The notes beneath the pieces are model-generated. The model did no database searches. It had not been told where the DNA came from and was given only the letters and a program-made list of their open reading frames with translations. The position numbers and the translations under genes were made by a program. Shown one piece after another: positions 22,274-32,166 of a DNA stretch of 64,000 nucleotides. Source of the stretch: Okapia johnstoni (lineage: Eukaryota > Chordata > Mammalia > Artiodactyla > Giraffidae); NCBI GenBank assembly GCA_024291935.2, contig CM044322.1:25791405-25855404 (forward strand), written 5' to 3'. How positions within the stretch are numbered: the first letter of the stretch is position 1; each line of letters begins with the position of its first letter.

Positions 22274-22524
22274 AGAAAGGGTTCCATCTGAGATGATATT
22301 AAACCAAAAGACAAAGAACCTTGTAGGCCATGGAAAAGAATGAATTTTATTCTAAGAGCAAAAGGATAAACATAGGTTTATTCACTCATTCACAAGTTAT
22401 TCCCTGAGGTTCTGCCATGCATCAGGCTTATGTCAGACTCTGGAAAAAAGCCCTGTTCCTCTTCCCCTAGAAGAAGCAGGCAAAAAGCAAGCAAGCAGAT
22501 GAAAGATAAATATAGACTCACCTA

Positions 22525-22746
22525 AGCTTCCCTGGTGGCTCAGTCAGTAAAGAATCTGCCTGCAATGCAGGAGACTCCTTGCAATGCAGGAGACCCTGAT
22601 TTGATCCCTGGGTCAGGGAAGATCCCCTGGAGAAGGAAATGGCAACCCACTCCAGTATGCTTGTCTGTAAAATCCCATGGACAGAAGAGCCTAGCACACT
22701 ACAGTCCATGGGGTTGCAAGAGTCAGACGCTACTTAGTGACTAAAT
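22525..22746 (+). mobile_element. Bov-tA SINE, sense, with internal duplication
   Basis: AGCTTCCCTGGTGGCTCAGT head; GCAATGCAGGAGAC is present twice (22562-22575, 22581-22594) separated by TCCTT. Body runs to AGACGCTACTTAGTGAC. Confidence 0.93.
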
Positions 22747-23210
22747 CACCATGAAGAAAATAAAACAAAGTGAGACAAAAAAGAACTCTAAGGGATGGGG
22801 AAAGGAGTCCTTGCTGTGATCAAGAGAAGCTTTTCTAAGAAGGGGCATTTGAACTGAGACCTGAAAACAGAAAGGAGAAAGCCACACAAAGCACCAAAGG
22901 TAAAACGTTCCAGGCAGAGGCAGACATTGGAACAAAGGCCCAGAAGCTGGAATTATCCACAAAGTCAGGTCTGGTTGACACAGGGAGTGGAAACCAGAGG
23001 CTTGAAATATTGAAATATTGGAGGCTGATGTTGCTGGAGTGAGTGAGAGGAAAACGAGTGTGAGATGAAGTTGGAAAAGTAGGCAGGTGTCAGGCCATAG
23101 AAAGTCTATTAAGTAGGGTTGCTAAATAAAATTCATGATGTCCAGTTACACCAAAGTTGGATAAACAGCAAATAATTTTTTGATAAGTATGTCCCGAATA
23201 TTGCATGGAA

Positions 23211-24098
23211 TATTGTTGTTGTTGTTCAGTTGCCCAGTCGTGTCCTACTCTTTGTGACCTCATAGACTTCAGCACACCAGGCCTCCCTGTCCCACACCGT
23301 CCCCCGAAGTTTGCCCAAATTCATGTCCATTGCATCGGTGATGCCATCCAACCATCTCATCTTCTTACTCTACTCCCTTTTCTCCTTCTGCCCTCAATCT
23401 TTCCCAACATCAGGCACTTTTCCAATGAGTCAGCTGTTCACGTCAGATGACCAAAATACTGGAGTTTCAGCTTCAGCATTGATCCTTCCAACGACTATTC
23501 AAGGTTGATTTCCCTTAAGATTGACTAGTTTGATCTCCTTGCTGTCCAGGGGACTCGCAGGAGTCTTCTCCAACACAACAGTTCGGAGGCATCAATTCTT
23601 CGGCACTCTGCCTTCTTCATGGTCCAACTCTCACAACCATACATGACCGCTGGGAAGACCATAGCCTTGACTGTATGGACCTTTGTTGGTAGAGTAATGT
23701 CTCTGCTTTTCAACACACTGTCTAGATTTGTCATAACTTTACTGCCAAGAAGCAAATGTCTTCTGATTTCATTGCTGAGTCACCATCTGCTGTGATTTTG
23801 GAGCCCAAGAAGAGGAAATCTAACAGTACTTCTACCTTTCTCCCCTCTATTTGATGTGATGTAATGGGGCTGGATACCATGATCTTGTTTTTTTTAATAT
23901 TTAGTTTTAAGCCGGCTCTTTCACACTCCTTCACCCTCATCAAGAAGCTCTTTAGTTCCTCTTCGCTTTCTGCCATTAGAGTGATATCACCTGCATATCT
24001 GAGGTTGTTGATGTTTCTCCCACCAATCTTGATTCTAGCTTGTAACTCTTTCAGCCCAGCATTTCTCATGATGTGCTCAGTGTATAGATTAAACAAAC
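23211..24098 (-). pseudogene. BovB LINE with decayed reverse transcriptase, antisense
   Basis: 3' end at left (TTGTTGTTCAGTTGCCCAGT), 5'-truncated at right. A 121-codon open frame (23731-24096, minus) covers the reverse-transcriptase palm and thumb: NLYTEHIMRNAGLKELQ, NINNLRYAGDITLMAE, FLFLGSKITADGD. The catalytic YADD box reads YAGD here, so the first catalytic aspartate is lost. A second frame (23525-23755) continues the protein. CATGGAA occurs at both edges (23204-23210, 24099-24105) as a probable target duplication. Confidence 0.92.
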
Positions 24099-24180
24099 AT
24101 GGAACATACTTATGCTTTAAAAAGCGGAGTTCATTATTTATCTGACAGTCAAATATAACTGGACCTCTGTATTTTTTTTT

Positions 24181-24381
24181 AATATTTATTTATTTATTTG
24201 GCTGCCTCAGGTTCATTGTGTCATGTGGGATCTTTCCTTGTAGTGCAGATTCTCTAGTTGTGGTTCACGGGCTTAACTGCCCCAAGGCATGTGTGATCTT
24301 AGTTCTCTGACCAGATCGAACCCATGTCCCCTGCAGTGCAAGGCAGACTCCTAACCAGTGGACCACTAGGGAAGTCCCTGG
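24181..24381 (-). mobile_element. CHR-type SINE, antisense
   Basis: TTTATTTATTTGGCTGCCTC tail to GACCACTAGGGAAGTCCC head. CTCTGTATTTTTTTTT at 24165-24180 is repeated at 24382-24398. Confidence 0.92.
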
Positions 24382-24573
24382 CTCTGTATTTTTTTTTTGA
24401 TGTATATTAGGCAACCCTACATCGTGAGCTCTTAGGAACCAGTTCTAAGAACAACAGGAAGTCATTGACGGACTTTAAGCATTGACGGGCATGAACTGAT
24501 TCACATTTTGAAAAGATTGGCTGCTATGGGGAGGGTGAATTGTGGTGGAGCAAGAGAAGTGGGAGAGAGTTAT

Positions 24574-24836
24574 TGTTGTGTGTGTGTGTGTGTGTGTGTG
24601 TGCATGTGCGCATGCACACCTGCCCACTCAGTCATGCCTGACTCTTTTGTGACCCCATGGTCTGTAGCCTACCAGGCTCTTCTGTCCATGGAATTTTCCA
24701 GGCAAGAATACTGGAGCAGGTTGCCATTTTTTTCTCCAGGGCATCTTCCCAACCCAGGGATTGAGTCCACATCTCTTGTGTCTCCTGCATTGGCAGGCAG
24801 ATTCTTTACCACTAGCACCACCTGGGAAGCCTCAAG
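24574..24836 (-). mobile_element. Bov-tA SINE, antisense, with (TG)n tail
   Basis: A TGTG dinucleotide run (about 24577-24602) lies at the SINE 3' side and represents a (CA)n tail. Then the antisense body and head (CAAGCACCACCTGGGAAGCC-like). The flanks share TTATTG / TTACTG. Confidence 0.93.
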
Positions 24837-24844
24837 TTACTGTA

Positions 24845-24979
24845 GCTGCTGCTGCTGCTAAGTCACTTCAGTTGTGATCGACTCTGTGTGACCCCATAGA
24901 CGGCAGCCCACCAGGCTCCCCCATCCCCGGGATTCTCTAGGCAAGAACACTGGAGTGGGTTGCCATTTCCTTCTCCACA
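24845..24979 (-). mobile_element. Bov-A monomer, antisense
   Basis: GCTGCTGCTGCTAAGTCACT start (antisense of the (CAG)n tail), then CTCTGTGTGACCCCATAGAC and GTGGGTTGCCATTTCC. TTACTGTAG occurs on both sides. Confidence 0.92.
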
Positions 24980-25145
24980 CATTACTGTAGACATTCAGGC
25001 AAAAGATGGATGGTGGCTTGGATAAGGGAGTAGCTGTGGGGTTGGAGCAAAGTAGAATAGTTCAGGAGATGCTTTGGGAGTAGAGCTTTTGATGGACAGG
25101 AAGGGGTGGGGGAGGGAAACTGGAGAATCAACAATGACTATTTGC

Positions 25146-26528
25146 TATTGGAGCAGAACATCATCTGCTTTTTATACCTAGAGAAGCTTCTCAAGTGTTC
25201 AGGTTGATGGAAGTCGCCCAGAGGTCTCTTTGGTGGTCCAGACACATGGTGATGTCAGTGTCTTTGATTTCCCCTTAATTGTATAGCCTTGGCCAACATT
25301 CCACAAGTTGGTCATTTACATTTTTAATCAAACATCATGTGCCTTGGAGTTCTTTGCAGGACTCCCAGTTTCCATGCTCTGTGTGATACTCAGTCTCATT
25401 TACCCTGGAGGAAGCCAGAAACTGCAGACATCTGGGGCTCTGGATTTTTCCATTTGTCAAGCCAGTTTTGAAAGATGAGGTTACTTTAAAACCTGAGCTA
25501 CAATGACCTTTACCCAGGAGAGACACAACAGTTCGTTAAGTTCTTGTGGGCTTAACTAAAAGAGACACATGCTGGAGCCAAGAAGAACTTATTAGCTGAA
25601 CACAGCTTTCCATTGCCAGCACCAATCGCTTCAGGGAGTAGAAACTAGTTAGAGAGAGTTTGGGGAAAGAATGTAGAGAACGAATTCTGAGTATGGCAGA
25701 ACCAAACAAAGGAGCACTGTGTTCCTCTGGTCTGTGTGTTGCTTTCAAGACACTATCCCTACTGTATGCTTTCACAAAAGCTGAAGAAATAATCACAACA
25801 CATTTATCATTCACCAGGCGGAATTATTTTGGCAAGAAATCTATGCTCTGGAATACATTATACTAACTGACAACATATTCTGAAAAATGTAGATTTTCAA
25901 AGCTGGTAGGTGCTTAGGCAACCATGTTGGGCTAAGGAACTGAGTGATTATGTCATTATATGTGTATCAAATATTTGGGATAAATATTAAATGATCCACA
26001 AAGTCAGGTCTTGTTAACACAGGGAGTAGAAACCAATGGCTTCGACAAAGACTGGGGAGGTTGATTTCACTCCCGGCTCCTGAAGAAAGATTCATAATGT
26101 TCTGGGTGGAAAGCTGCATTCAGCATAAATAAATACATTAGTTTAAACATTAGAATTCTGAAGACTGAAAGGAACAAAGCTGCTTATCCTCTCTGCATAA
26201 CTCAGGCAGCTGAGGGAGGCCACAGAACAGTTTTTCAGGGGGTGGCAAGGGAGGTCAAGATAGACTTTTTCCTTCTGGAGAAAATACGGATGGTGCTCTG
26301 CTTTTTTTCCCTACCAGTGCAAATGCATGTTTAATATTAACTTTTCATACCAGATGCTTCTAGATTCATGGAATGGCTTTCCCCCAAGGAATGCACACAG
26401 ACATACCACTTATGGTGACTTTCTGTGTATTTACAGGGCTTGGGGAGGAACTTTACTCAGGATATCTCCTGTGTATACATGTTAACTTGAAGGGATATTA
26501 TGAGTTTATGTCTAATTGATAGCTTAAG
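25146..26528. other. Unassigned sequence
   Basis: Repeat-poor 1.4 kb. About 80 bp at 25993-26073 is a degraded copy of 22954-23040 (see findings). No coding signal. Confidence 0.5.
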
Positions 26529-26612
26529 GTGGTATTTCTCTGCCTCGGCACTATTGACATTTGGGGTCAGATAATTCTTTTTCGTGGGGACTGTCCTGTG
26601 TATTGTAGGATG

Positions 26613-26884
26613 CTGCTGCTGCTAAGTCGCTTTAGTCGTGTCCAACTCTGTGTGACCCCATAGATGGCAGCCGACCAGGCTCCGCCGTCCCTGGTATTCT
26701 CCAGGCAAGAACACTGGAGTGGGTTGCCATTTCCTTCTCCAATGCATGAAAGTGAAAAGTGAAAGTGAAGTCACTGAGTCGTGTCTGACTCTTCGCGACC
26801 CCATGGACTGTAGCCTACCAGGCTCCTCTGTCCATGGGATTTTCCAGGCAAGAGTACTGGAGTGGGTTGCCATTGCCTTCTCCG
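26613..26884 (-). mobile_element. Bov-A2 dimeric SINE, antisense
   Basis: Two Bov-A units (26613-26740 and 26771-26884) with a GAAAGTGAAAAG-type linker at 26748-26770. Perfect 13-bp target duplication GTATTGTAGGATG at 26600-26612 and 26885-26897. Confidence 0.96.
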
Positions 26885-26899
26885 GTATTGTAGGATGAC

Positions 26900-27413
26900 T
26901 GGCCTTTAAAAATATTCACAGCCTGAAAGTTGAGAGTTATGTTTTCTTCGGTGGCAATTTTTAGGACATAAGCCTCGGAGGTAGCATCTCAAGTAACCCT
27001 GAGAGAACTTCTCTGAGGAGGCAAGGGGAGGAGCTAGGTTTTATAGAAGTTTTGTAACGGAGGGTGGGAAGTCTGAATGTCAAAAGATTATTGTGAATTA
27101 AAGAAAACCAGACATCTCAAATCAAGGAATTCAGTGATTTTCTATGTATAGGGAGTTGCAAGAGTCTGGGCTTACTGAAATCACTCCTTTGATATGCACC
27201 TAGCTATCTGGGGCTGGTTTCCTGTGTTTTCATATCCTGAGCTTCCTCAGGCTCACTGTGGGAAGTGGCTACAGTATGATGGCTGCTAAATGGCAGGTAT
27301 TCTTTTCCTTCTGGAGTGTCCTCAGGGTTCCCTGGCCCACGTTGGAGGGCTGCAGTCACTGAGGACTGTGATCTTCATTTATTCTGATATAGCAGGAAAT
27401 ATTCCATTTCTCA
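26900..27413 (-). mobile_element. BTLTR1-like ERVK solo LTR, antisense
   Basis: 514 bp bounded by TG...CA, with short imperfect 6-bp flanks GATGAC/GATGTT. The sequence (AAGTTGAGAGTTATG, AAGAAAACCAGACATCTCAA, GCAAGAGTCTGGGCTTACTG) is that of a bovid ERVK LTR. The expected AATAAA on the minus strand is mutated to AAGAAA near 26944. No internal viral sequence adjoins it, so it is a solo LTR. Confidence 0.8.
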
Positions 27414-27526
27414 GATGTTAGGCAGCATCCCTGGCCTCTACCCACAGGATGCCAGTAGCACTCTTTACTCAGTGTCACAACCAAAAATGTCTTCGGACAT
27501 TGCCAAATGTCCCCTGGGGAGCACTG

Positions 27527-28011
27527 TTGCTGTTGTTCAGTTGCTAAGTCATGTCCAACTCTTTGCAACCCGATGGACTGCAGCATGCCAGGCTTCCCTG
27601 TCCTCCATTATCTCTTGGAGTTTGCTCAAACTCATGTCCATCGAATCAGTGATGCTACCCAACCATCTCATCCTCTCTTGCCCCCTTATCATTTTGCTTT
27701 CGATCTTTCTCAAAGTCACGGTCTTTTCCAGAGTCGGCTCTTCGCCTAGGTGGTCAAAGTATTGGAGCTTCAGCTTCAACATCAGTCCTTCCAATGAATA
27801 TTCAGGGTTGATTTCCTTTATGTTTGACTGGTTTGATCTCCTTGCTGTCCAAGGGACTCTCAAGAGTCTTCTCCAATACCACAGTTCAAAAGCATCAGTT
27901 CTTTGTCATTCAGCCTTCTTTATGGTCCAACTCTCACATCTGTACATGACTACTGGAAAGACCGTAACTTTGACTATATGAACCTTTGTTGGCAAAGTGG
28001 TATCTCTAGGT
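27527..28011 (-). mobile_element. BovB LINE 3' end, antisense
   Basis: Tail at left (TTGCTGTTGTTCAGTTGCTA), truncated at GGCAAAGTGGTATCTCTAG. AGCACTG occurs at 27520-27526 and 28012-28018 as target duplication. Minus-strand frame 27549-27863 (104 codons) is the BovB C-terminus ([29 protein letters not shown]). Confidence 0.94.
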
Positions 28012-28124
28012 AGCACTGAGAACCCACCTTTGAGAACCACTGAATTAGGTTGCATAGGTTTCAGGACTTTGGACTCTCAGCATGCTATGAATCATTGACT
28101 CAAGAAAGGCCTGCCTAGCATCCA

Positions 28125-28215
28125 TCAGTCCCAATCCTCTACTTTCACAGGCAAGAAAACAGGCCCAGAGAAGGGCAGTTTCCTACCGAAGTTCACGCAG
28201 CTAGCCAAGATCTCC
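28125..28215 (-). mobile_element. MIR core fragment, antisense
   Basis: TTTCACAGGCAAGAAAACAG, GCCCAGAGAAGGGCAGTTTC and TTCACGCAGCTAGCCAAGAT follow the antisense MIR core. Confidence 0.7.
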
Positions 28216-29574
28216 TGGCTGCTCTTCCAACTTTCGCTGGCACATTCTCTGCCCAGATTCCACCTGTCTGAGTTTATGAGAGAAGTTAAAACAAAGATAA
28301 AGCCCTTTAGCAGATTGTCTTATTCCTATTCATGGCAGTATTTGCAAAGAGGTACAAGTTTATTCAGATCTGACAACTGAGACCATAGTCTCCAATGACA
28401 CTTTACATAGGTAATCAGGCAGACTCTTTTCCCCGCTGAGAGAAATAGCATACCTCTCTTTCTCAGGACTGAAAAGCAGCCAGGTTTAGAATGCATTCCC
28501 TCCCCAGGTTGTCTTCCTAATCAGCCCCAGGAACAAAAAAGCAAAGAAAATATCACATGTGATTGAGTTTACTTAGAAAAGATCTCTTTATAGTTGATTC
28601 CCGTCTCATTATCCACAGCAATGCAGAAGTCAGCCCCCTTGGGCACACCCCCCAGCTCACTCCTTTACCCCTTTTTCTTGGAAACAAGTCCAATTTCTCC
28701 TGCCTTTAGGAAAGGAGTATTGGTGTGAACTGGCTTCTCCTTTGGGCATTGTATATCTTATTGTCTTATGCCTCTGTGCTAGCAGCTGCCTGCCCCACCT
28801 CCAAACCTTGTCTGGGGGATTTCTCTGACTCCCACAGTCAAAAACAGCATCAGGGAGAAATTGTTCGAGTCACTCCTAAATCCCCATTCTTTTGTGGATA
28901 TGCTTCTGTTTAAACCTGGGTCCAGACTCACTGGGTGGCTGGGATTAGTAGCCATTTTCGTAATCCTCCAGTGTTTTCAACTAATGAGTTGCCAAGCTGA
29001 AGAATGGGCAAGGCAACCTCTCCGTCCGATTTCTCCCCTTTTCTAATGGGTTGCAGAGGGCAAAACAGAATCAGATTCATGAAATAAGGAATTGCAAACC
29101 TATTTATTGAGCCCTGGTTAACAGAAGGGAAAACTTTCTCGATGCTGGATATTTTATATAAACTAGATATTGAAAACACATAATAGTAAGCAGTTTAAAA
29201 TCGGGACCTTATTTCAACTTTACATCCTAAAATGATACTGTTATGCAGGGTAATTACATAATAAATTTGTTAGGAAATATAAAGCAATAAAAATGGTGGT
29301 AATGGTTTGTCATTTAATAGCTGAATTGTAAATGAATTTTTCAGCATTAATGTAGCAGGCTGCTACAATTAGGAAACCATTCTTACGGGTATCTTTAATT
29401 CCTTAAAAATTTTTTTGAGGTTCAGTATCATTAGTTCCATCATTTGAAGATGCTGCTTATTTAACCAATTGAAGTCAGGGAACATTGGGATTTTTGAGGA
29501 ATAAGAACCATCTGAGAAAAAAAAAAGACAACAATATAGCAAGGATCTGTGCCCATATTAATAATTTCACCTAT
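28216..29574. other. Unassigned, AT-rich on the right
   Basis: No recognised repeat. 29180-29520 is AT-rich, unique and motif-dense (see findings). Frames at 28725-29046 have no known domain and no splice context I would trust. Confidence 0.5.
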
Positions 29575-29725
29575 GGTGTCAGGGTAGCATAGGGTCAAAC
29601 TGTTTACTAGTTAGGATATGATCTCGACAAGTGACTTCATCTTCCTGTTCTTCCATCCTGAGTCTCATTCATAACATGGGACTAATAAACCAACATGTCT
29701 GATAGGGTTGATGTTTGATTAGGGT
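29575..29725 (+). mobile_element. MIR SINE, sense
   Basis: TGGTGTCAGGGTAGCATAGG, GATCTCGACAAGTGACTTCA, TAACATGGGACTAATAAACC are in sense MIR order. Confidence 0.75.
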
Positions 29726-30084
29726 CATTGTTTCAGGTTGATGGCTTATATCAAATGGTACATGGAGAGACTTAGCCCATCCTTGGCTCACAATGTGAGC
29801 TAAAGAAATGGCAATTTTTGTTTGTGCTATTGTCATCATTCCTGTATATCCCACACCATTCTGATCTTACCTTCTCTGTATGCTTGTTATTCCATACTAT
29901 GATCCATTTTCAAACCGTTATCCCCAGGTGTCTAGTCTTCTAGAATGAATAAAAATTAGGAATGCGGATTTTTCACTATACCCACCCAATGCTAGGCCAC
30001 AATTCCCGTTCTTGCCAATGAAATCAGGAAGAAAAACCATCATTTAATGAAAAAGCTTTCACTGTGAATTCTGTCCCACATGGT
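29726..30084. other. Unassigned sequence
   Basis: Nothing recognised. Confidence 0.5.
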
Positions 30085-30245
30085 CTTGCTTAATCTTCAA
30101 AACACCCTAAGAGACCCATATTATCCCACTTTCAGATGAGAGGTCCAATGATTTTAAACAATCTCTCCAGTGTTCCTCAGTTACAAGGTGATAGAACTAG
30201 GATTTTAATCCAGTCCTTTCCACTGGACCACACTTGCTCACTGTA
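30085..30245 (-). mobile_element. MIR SINE, antisense
   Basis: TCTTGCTTAATCTTCAAAAC, TTATCCCACTTTCAGATGAG and TAGAACTAGGATTTTAATCC match antisense MIR. Confidence 0.75.
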
Positions 30246-30375
30246 GGAAATACTCACAGAATGTCTGATAGATGCCAGGCAGTATGAATGCCATGGGAGA
30301 GGTAGGGGCAGACATGTCCTTGTCTGAGTCAGACATGGAACTGGCTATCATTCTCAGCAAATGTAGCAACAAGTG

Positions 30376-30583
30376 GAAAAGTAAAAGTGTTAGTTGCTAA
30401 GTCGTATCTGACTCTTTGCGACCCCATGGACTGTAGCCCACCAGGCTCCCCTGTCCATGGAATTCTCCAGGAAAGGATACTGAAGTGGGTAGCCATTCCC
30501 TTCTCCAGGGGATCTTCCCTGCCCAGGGATCAAACCTGTGTCTTCTGCATTGCAGGCAGATTCTGAGCCACCAGGGAAGCCCT
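30376..30583 (-). mobile_element. Bov-tA SINE, antisense
   Basis: Body from TTAGTTGCTAAGTCGTATCT to head GAGCCACCAGGGAAGCCC. Flanks AGCAACAAG / AGCAGCAAG may be the target duplication. Confidence 0.94.
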
Positions 30584-30689
30584 GAAGCAGCAAGACATGC
30601 TCATCAATAAAGCACTCAGGAAATTCAGAAGCAGAATCCTCCCTATAGGATCTAGCTTCTACCTCCCCTCTGTCCTTTTGTTCTAGTGC

Positions 30690-31130
30690 CCCCATCACTC
30701 ACGTGCCAGTCCATGGCCCCTCTTTCTTGTCCTCAGCCACACGCATCTCTTCCTGCCTCAGGGCTTTTGCCTGGAGCCCTCATCTCCATGGGACCTTCTT
30801 GGCTGCTTTTTCTTAAGTCTCAGCTGTTACCTGCTTCTGATGTCTTTGCTGACTATCTCTCCAAAGGGCCGCCCACTTCCATCTCCAAGATATTGCACAA
30901 CAAACCTGCTTTATTTTCTTCCCGGCAGTTGTCATGCTTATATGAAATGCTTCTGCTCATGAACTGGCTCACTCGTTTGTTCTGTTTCTCTCCCAATTAG
31001 AATGTAAGCTCCATCAGCAGGAATCAAGTCCTCCTTCTTCTGCCTATCTTCAGTCCTGTATCCCTAATGTCTTAACAGCACCTGAGCACATGGTAGACCC
31101 TCAACATTTACTGAATAAAGGGTTAAGGAG
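30690..31130 (+). mobile_element. L2 3' end, sense
   Basis: CTTCCTGCCTCAGGGCTTTT, TTTCTTAAGTCTCAGCTGTT, CCCAATTAGAATGTAAGCTC, ACAGCACCTGAGCACATGGT and TTTACTGAATAAAGG give a full L2 3' order. The frame at 30686-31000 is repeat read-through. Confidence 0.88.
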
Positions 31131-31559
31131 TGCGTGACTGATGTTAAAGCAGTTTAGTTGTGTGGAAGTATACTATCTTGTAGGTTTGTGCCTCCAACTG
31201 TTCCCAGCCAAAGGCTCCTTTAGGACAGATGCCATCTCACTTTTATATTTTCAAGGAAAAGAAAGGAATCCACACTTACCTCTTAATTCTTTCACTTCTC
31301 TGACCCACAGTTCTATTTCCCTAACTGGGACCAAGCTTCCTCTTCTTTCTAGCCCCTTGAATTTCTGCACATGACTTTCTTGGTGAGAAAAAGCAGTCAG
31401 CAAAATCTTTTTTTGGAATCATCTGCATTCTCTTAGAAATAAGGAATCTAATTGCTGTGGTCAGCTGTTGTTTTGACTGCCAGTCATTCATTCACTATTT
31501 TTCTGGTAACAGAATTTTGGTTTTACTTGAGGTAAACTGTCCTTGCTTATGAACAAGTC
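31131..31559. other. Unassigned sequence
   Basis: No recognised repeat or gene. Confidence 0.5.
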
Positions 31560-31923
31560 ACAGTGGTTTCCTCTGGACCCACCTCACTGTTTGGATGCAG
31601 AGAGAGGCACATGACCCAGGTCTGAACAATCAGTGTTGTCCATTCTCCTGGCCACAGTGATTGGTTCAGAAATGAACCTGTGACCCAAGTCGAGCCAATG
31701 AGAGTCAATTCTGTGATTTTATGCAAGCTGCTAGGAAGCAGAGCTCTCTTTTCCTGTGAGAGTTGCCTAGCTAGTGGACTATAAGCCTGTTACTACTGTA
31801 GGTAGTGATCATCATGGCACCAAGAGGAAGATCCTGTGTGAGGGTGAATCCAATACAGACATGTAAGTATACATACAGCTGATTCACTTTGTTGTACAGC
31901 AGAAAGTAACACAACATTGTAAG

Positions 31924-31927
<4 letters not shown>

Positions 31928-31965
<38 letters not shown>
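31928..31965. repeat. (TG)n microsatellite
   Basis: About 18 uninterrupted TG units grown from the SINE tail; likely length-polymorphic. Confidence 0.97.
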
Positions 31966-31967
<2 letters not shown>

Positions 31968-32166
31968 GTCGCTCAGTCACGTCCGACTCTTTGTGACCCC
32001 ATGGACTGTAGCCCACCAGGCTCCTCTATCCATGGGCTTCTCTGGGAAAGAATGCTGGAGTGGATTGCCATTCCCTTCTCCAGAGGATCTTCCTGACCCA
32101 GGGATTGAACCCTGATCTCCTGCATTGCAGGCAAATTCTTTACCGTTTGAGCTACAGGGAAGTCCT
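31928..32166 (-). mobile_element. Bov-tA SINE, antisense, with long (TG)n
   Basis: A TG array at 31928-31965 sits at the SINE 3' side, followed by the body and the head GAGCTACAGGGAAGTCC. GCAAGT flanks it on both sides. Confidence 0.94.

Larger units (their letters stand above)
23114..24420. mobile_element. Palindromic DNA-transposon remnant, split
   Basis: The left arm TAGGGTTGCTAAATAAAATT (from 23114) is mirrored by the right arm ending TATATTAGGCAACCCTA (24403-24419). Inner arms also pair (GTCCAGTTA near 23139 and TAACTGGAC near 24157). A BovB and a CHR SINE are inserted in it. The arm sequence fits an old non-autonomous palindromic element; family not named. Confidence 0.7.
22379..25145 (-). 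mobile_element. L2 LINE, antisense, multiply interrupted
   Basis: Antisense L2 in five pieces: 22379-22520, 22747-23105, about 24421-24573 and short pieces around and after the SINEs to 25145. Anchors: AGGTTCTGCCATGCATCAGG, TTTGAACTGAGACCTGAAAA, ACGTTCCAGGCAGAGGCAGA, GGATGGTGGCTTGGATAAGG. These follow L2 order across the gaps, so it was one element. Confidence 0.82.
26529..28046 (-). mobile_element. MER20 (hAT-Charlie type), antisense, in three pieces
   Basis: Pieces 26529-26897 (less the SINE), 27414-27526 and 28012-28046 read in order TGCCTCGGCACTATTGACAT, GGCAGCATCCCTGGCCTCTA, AATGTCTTCGGACATTGCCA and TTTGAGAACCACTGAATTAG, the antisense of MER20. Confidence 0.92.

Noticed and set aside
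26900..27413. Possible full endogenous retrovirus
   Set aside because: Only one LTR; flanks rejoin to MER20 and no gag, pol or env sequence is present, so it is a solo LTR.
27415..27981. 188-codon plus-strand frame
   Set aside because: Starts in MER20 and continues antisense through BovB.
28725..29046. Short hydrophobic frame resembling a signal peptide
   Set aside because: Frame is short, unsupported by neighbours, and no exon boundary could be justified.
30560..30583. CTCF site in the GCCACCAGGGAAGCC head of Bov-tA/CHR SINEs
   Set aside because: Resembles the CTCF core but lacks the GGGGGC part; not convincing in any copy here.
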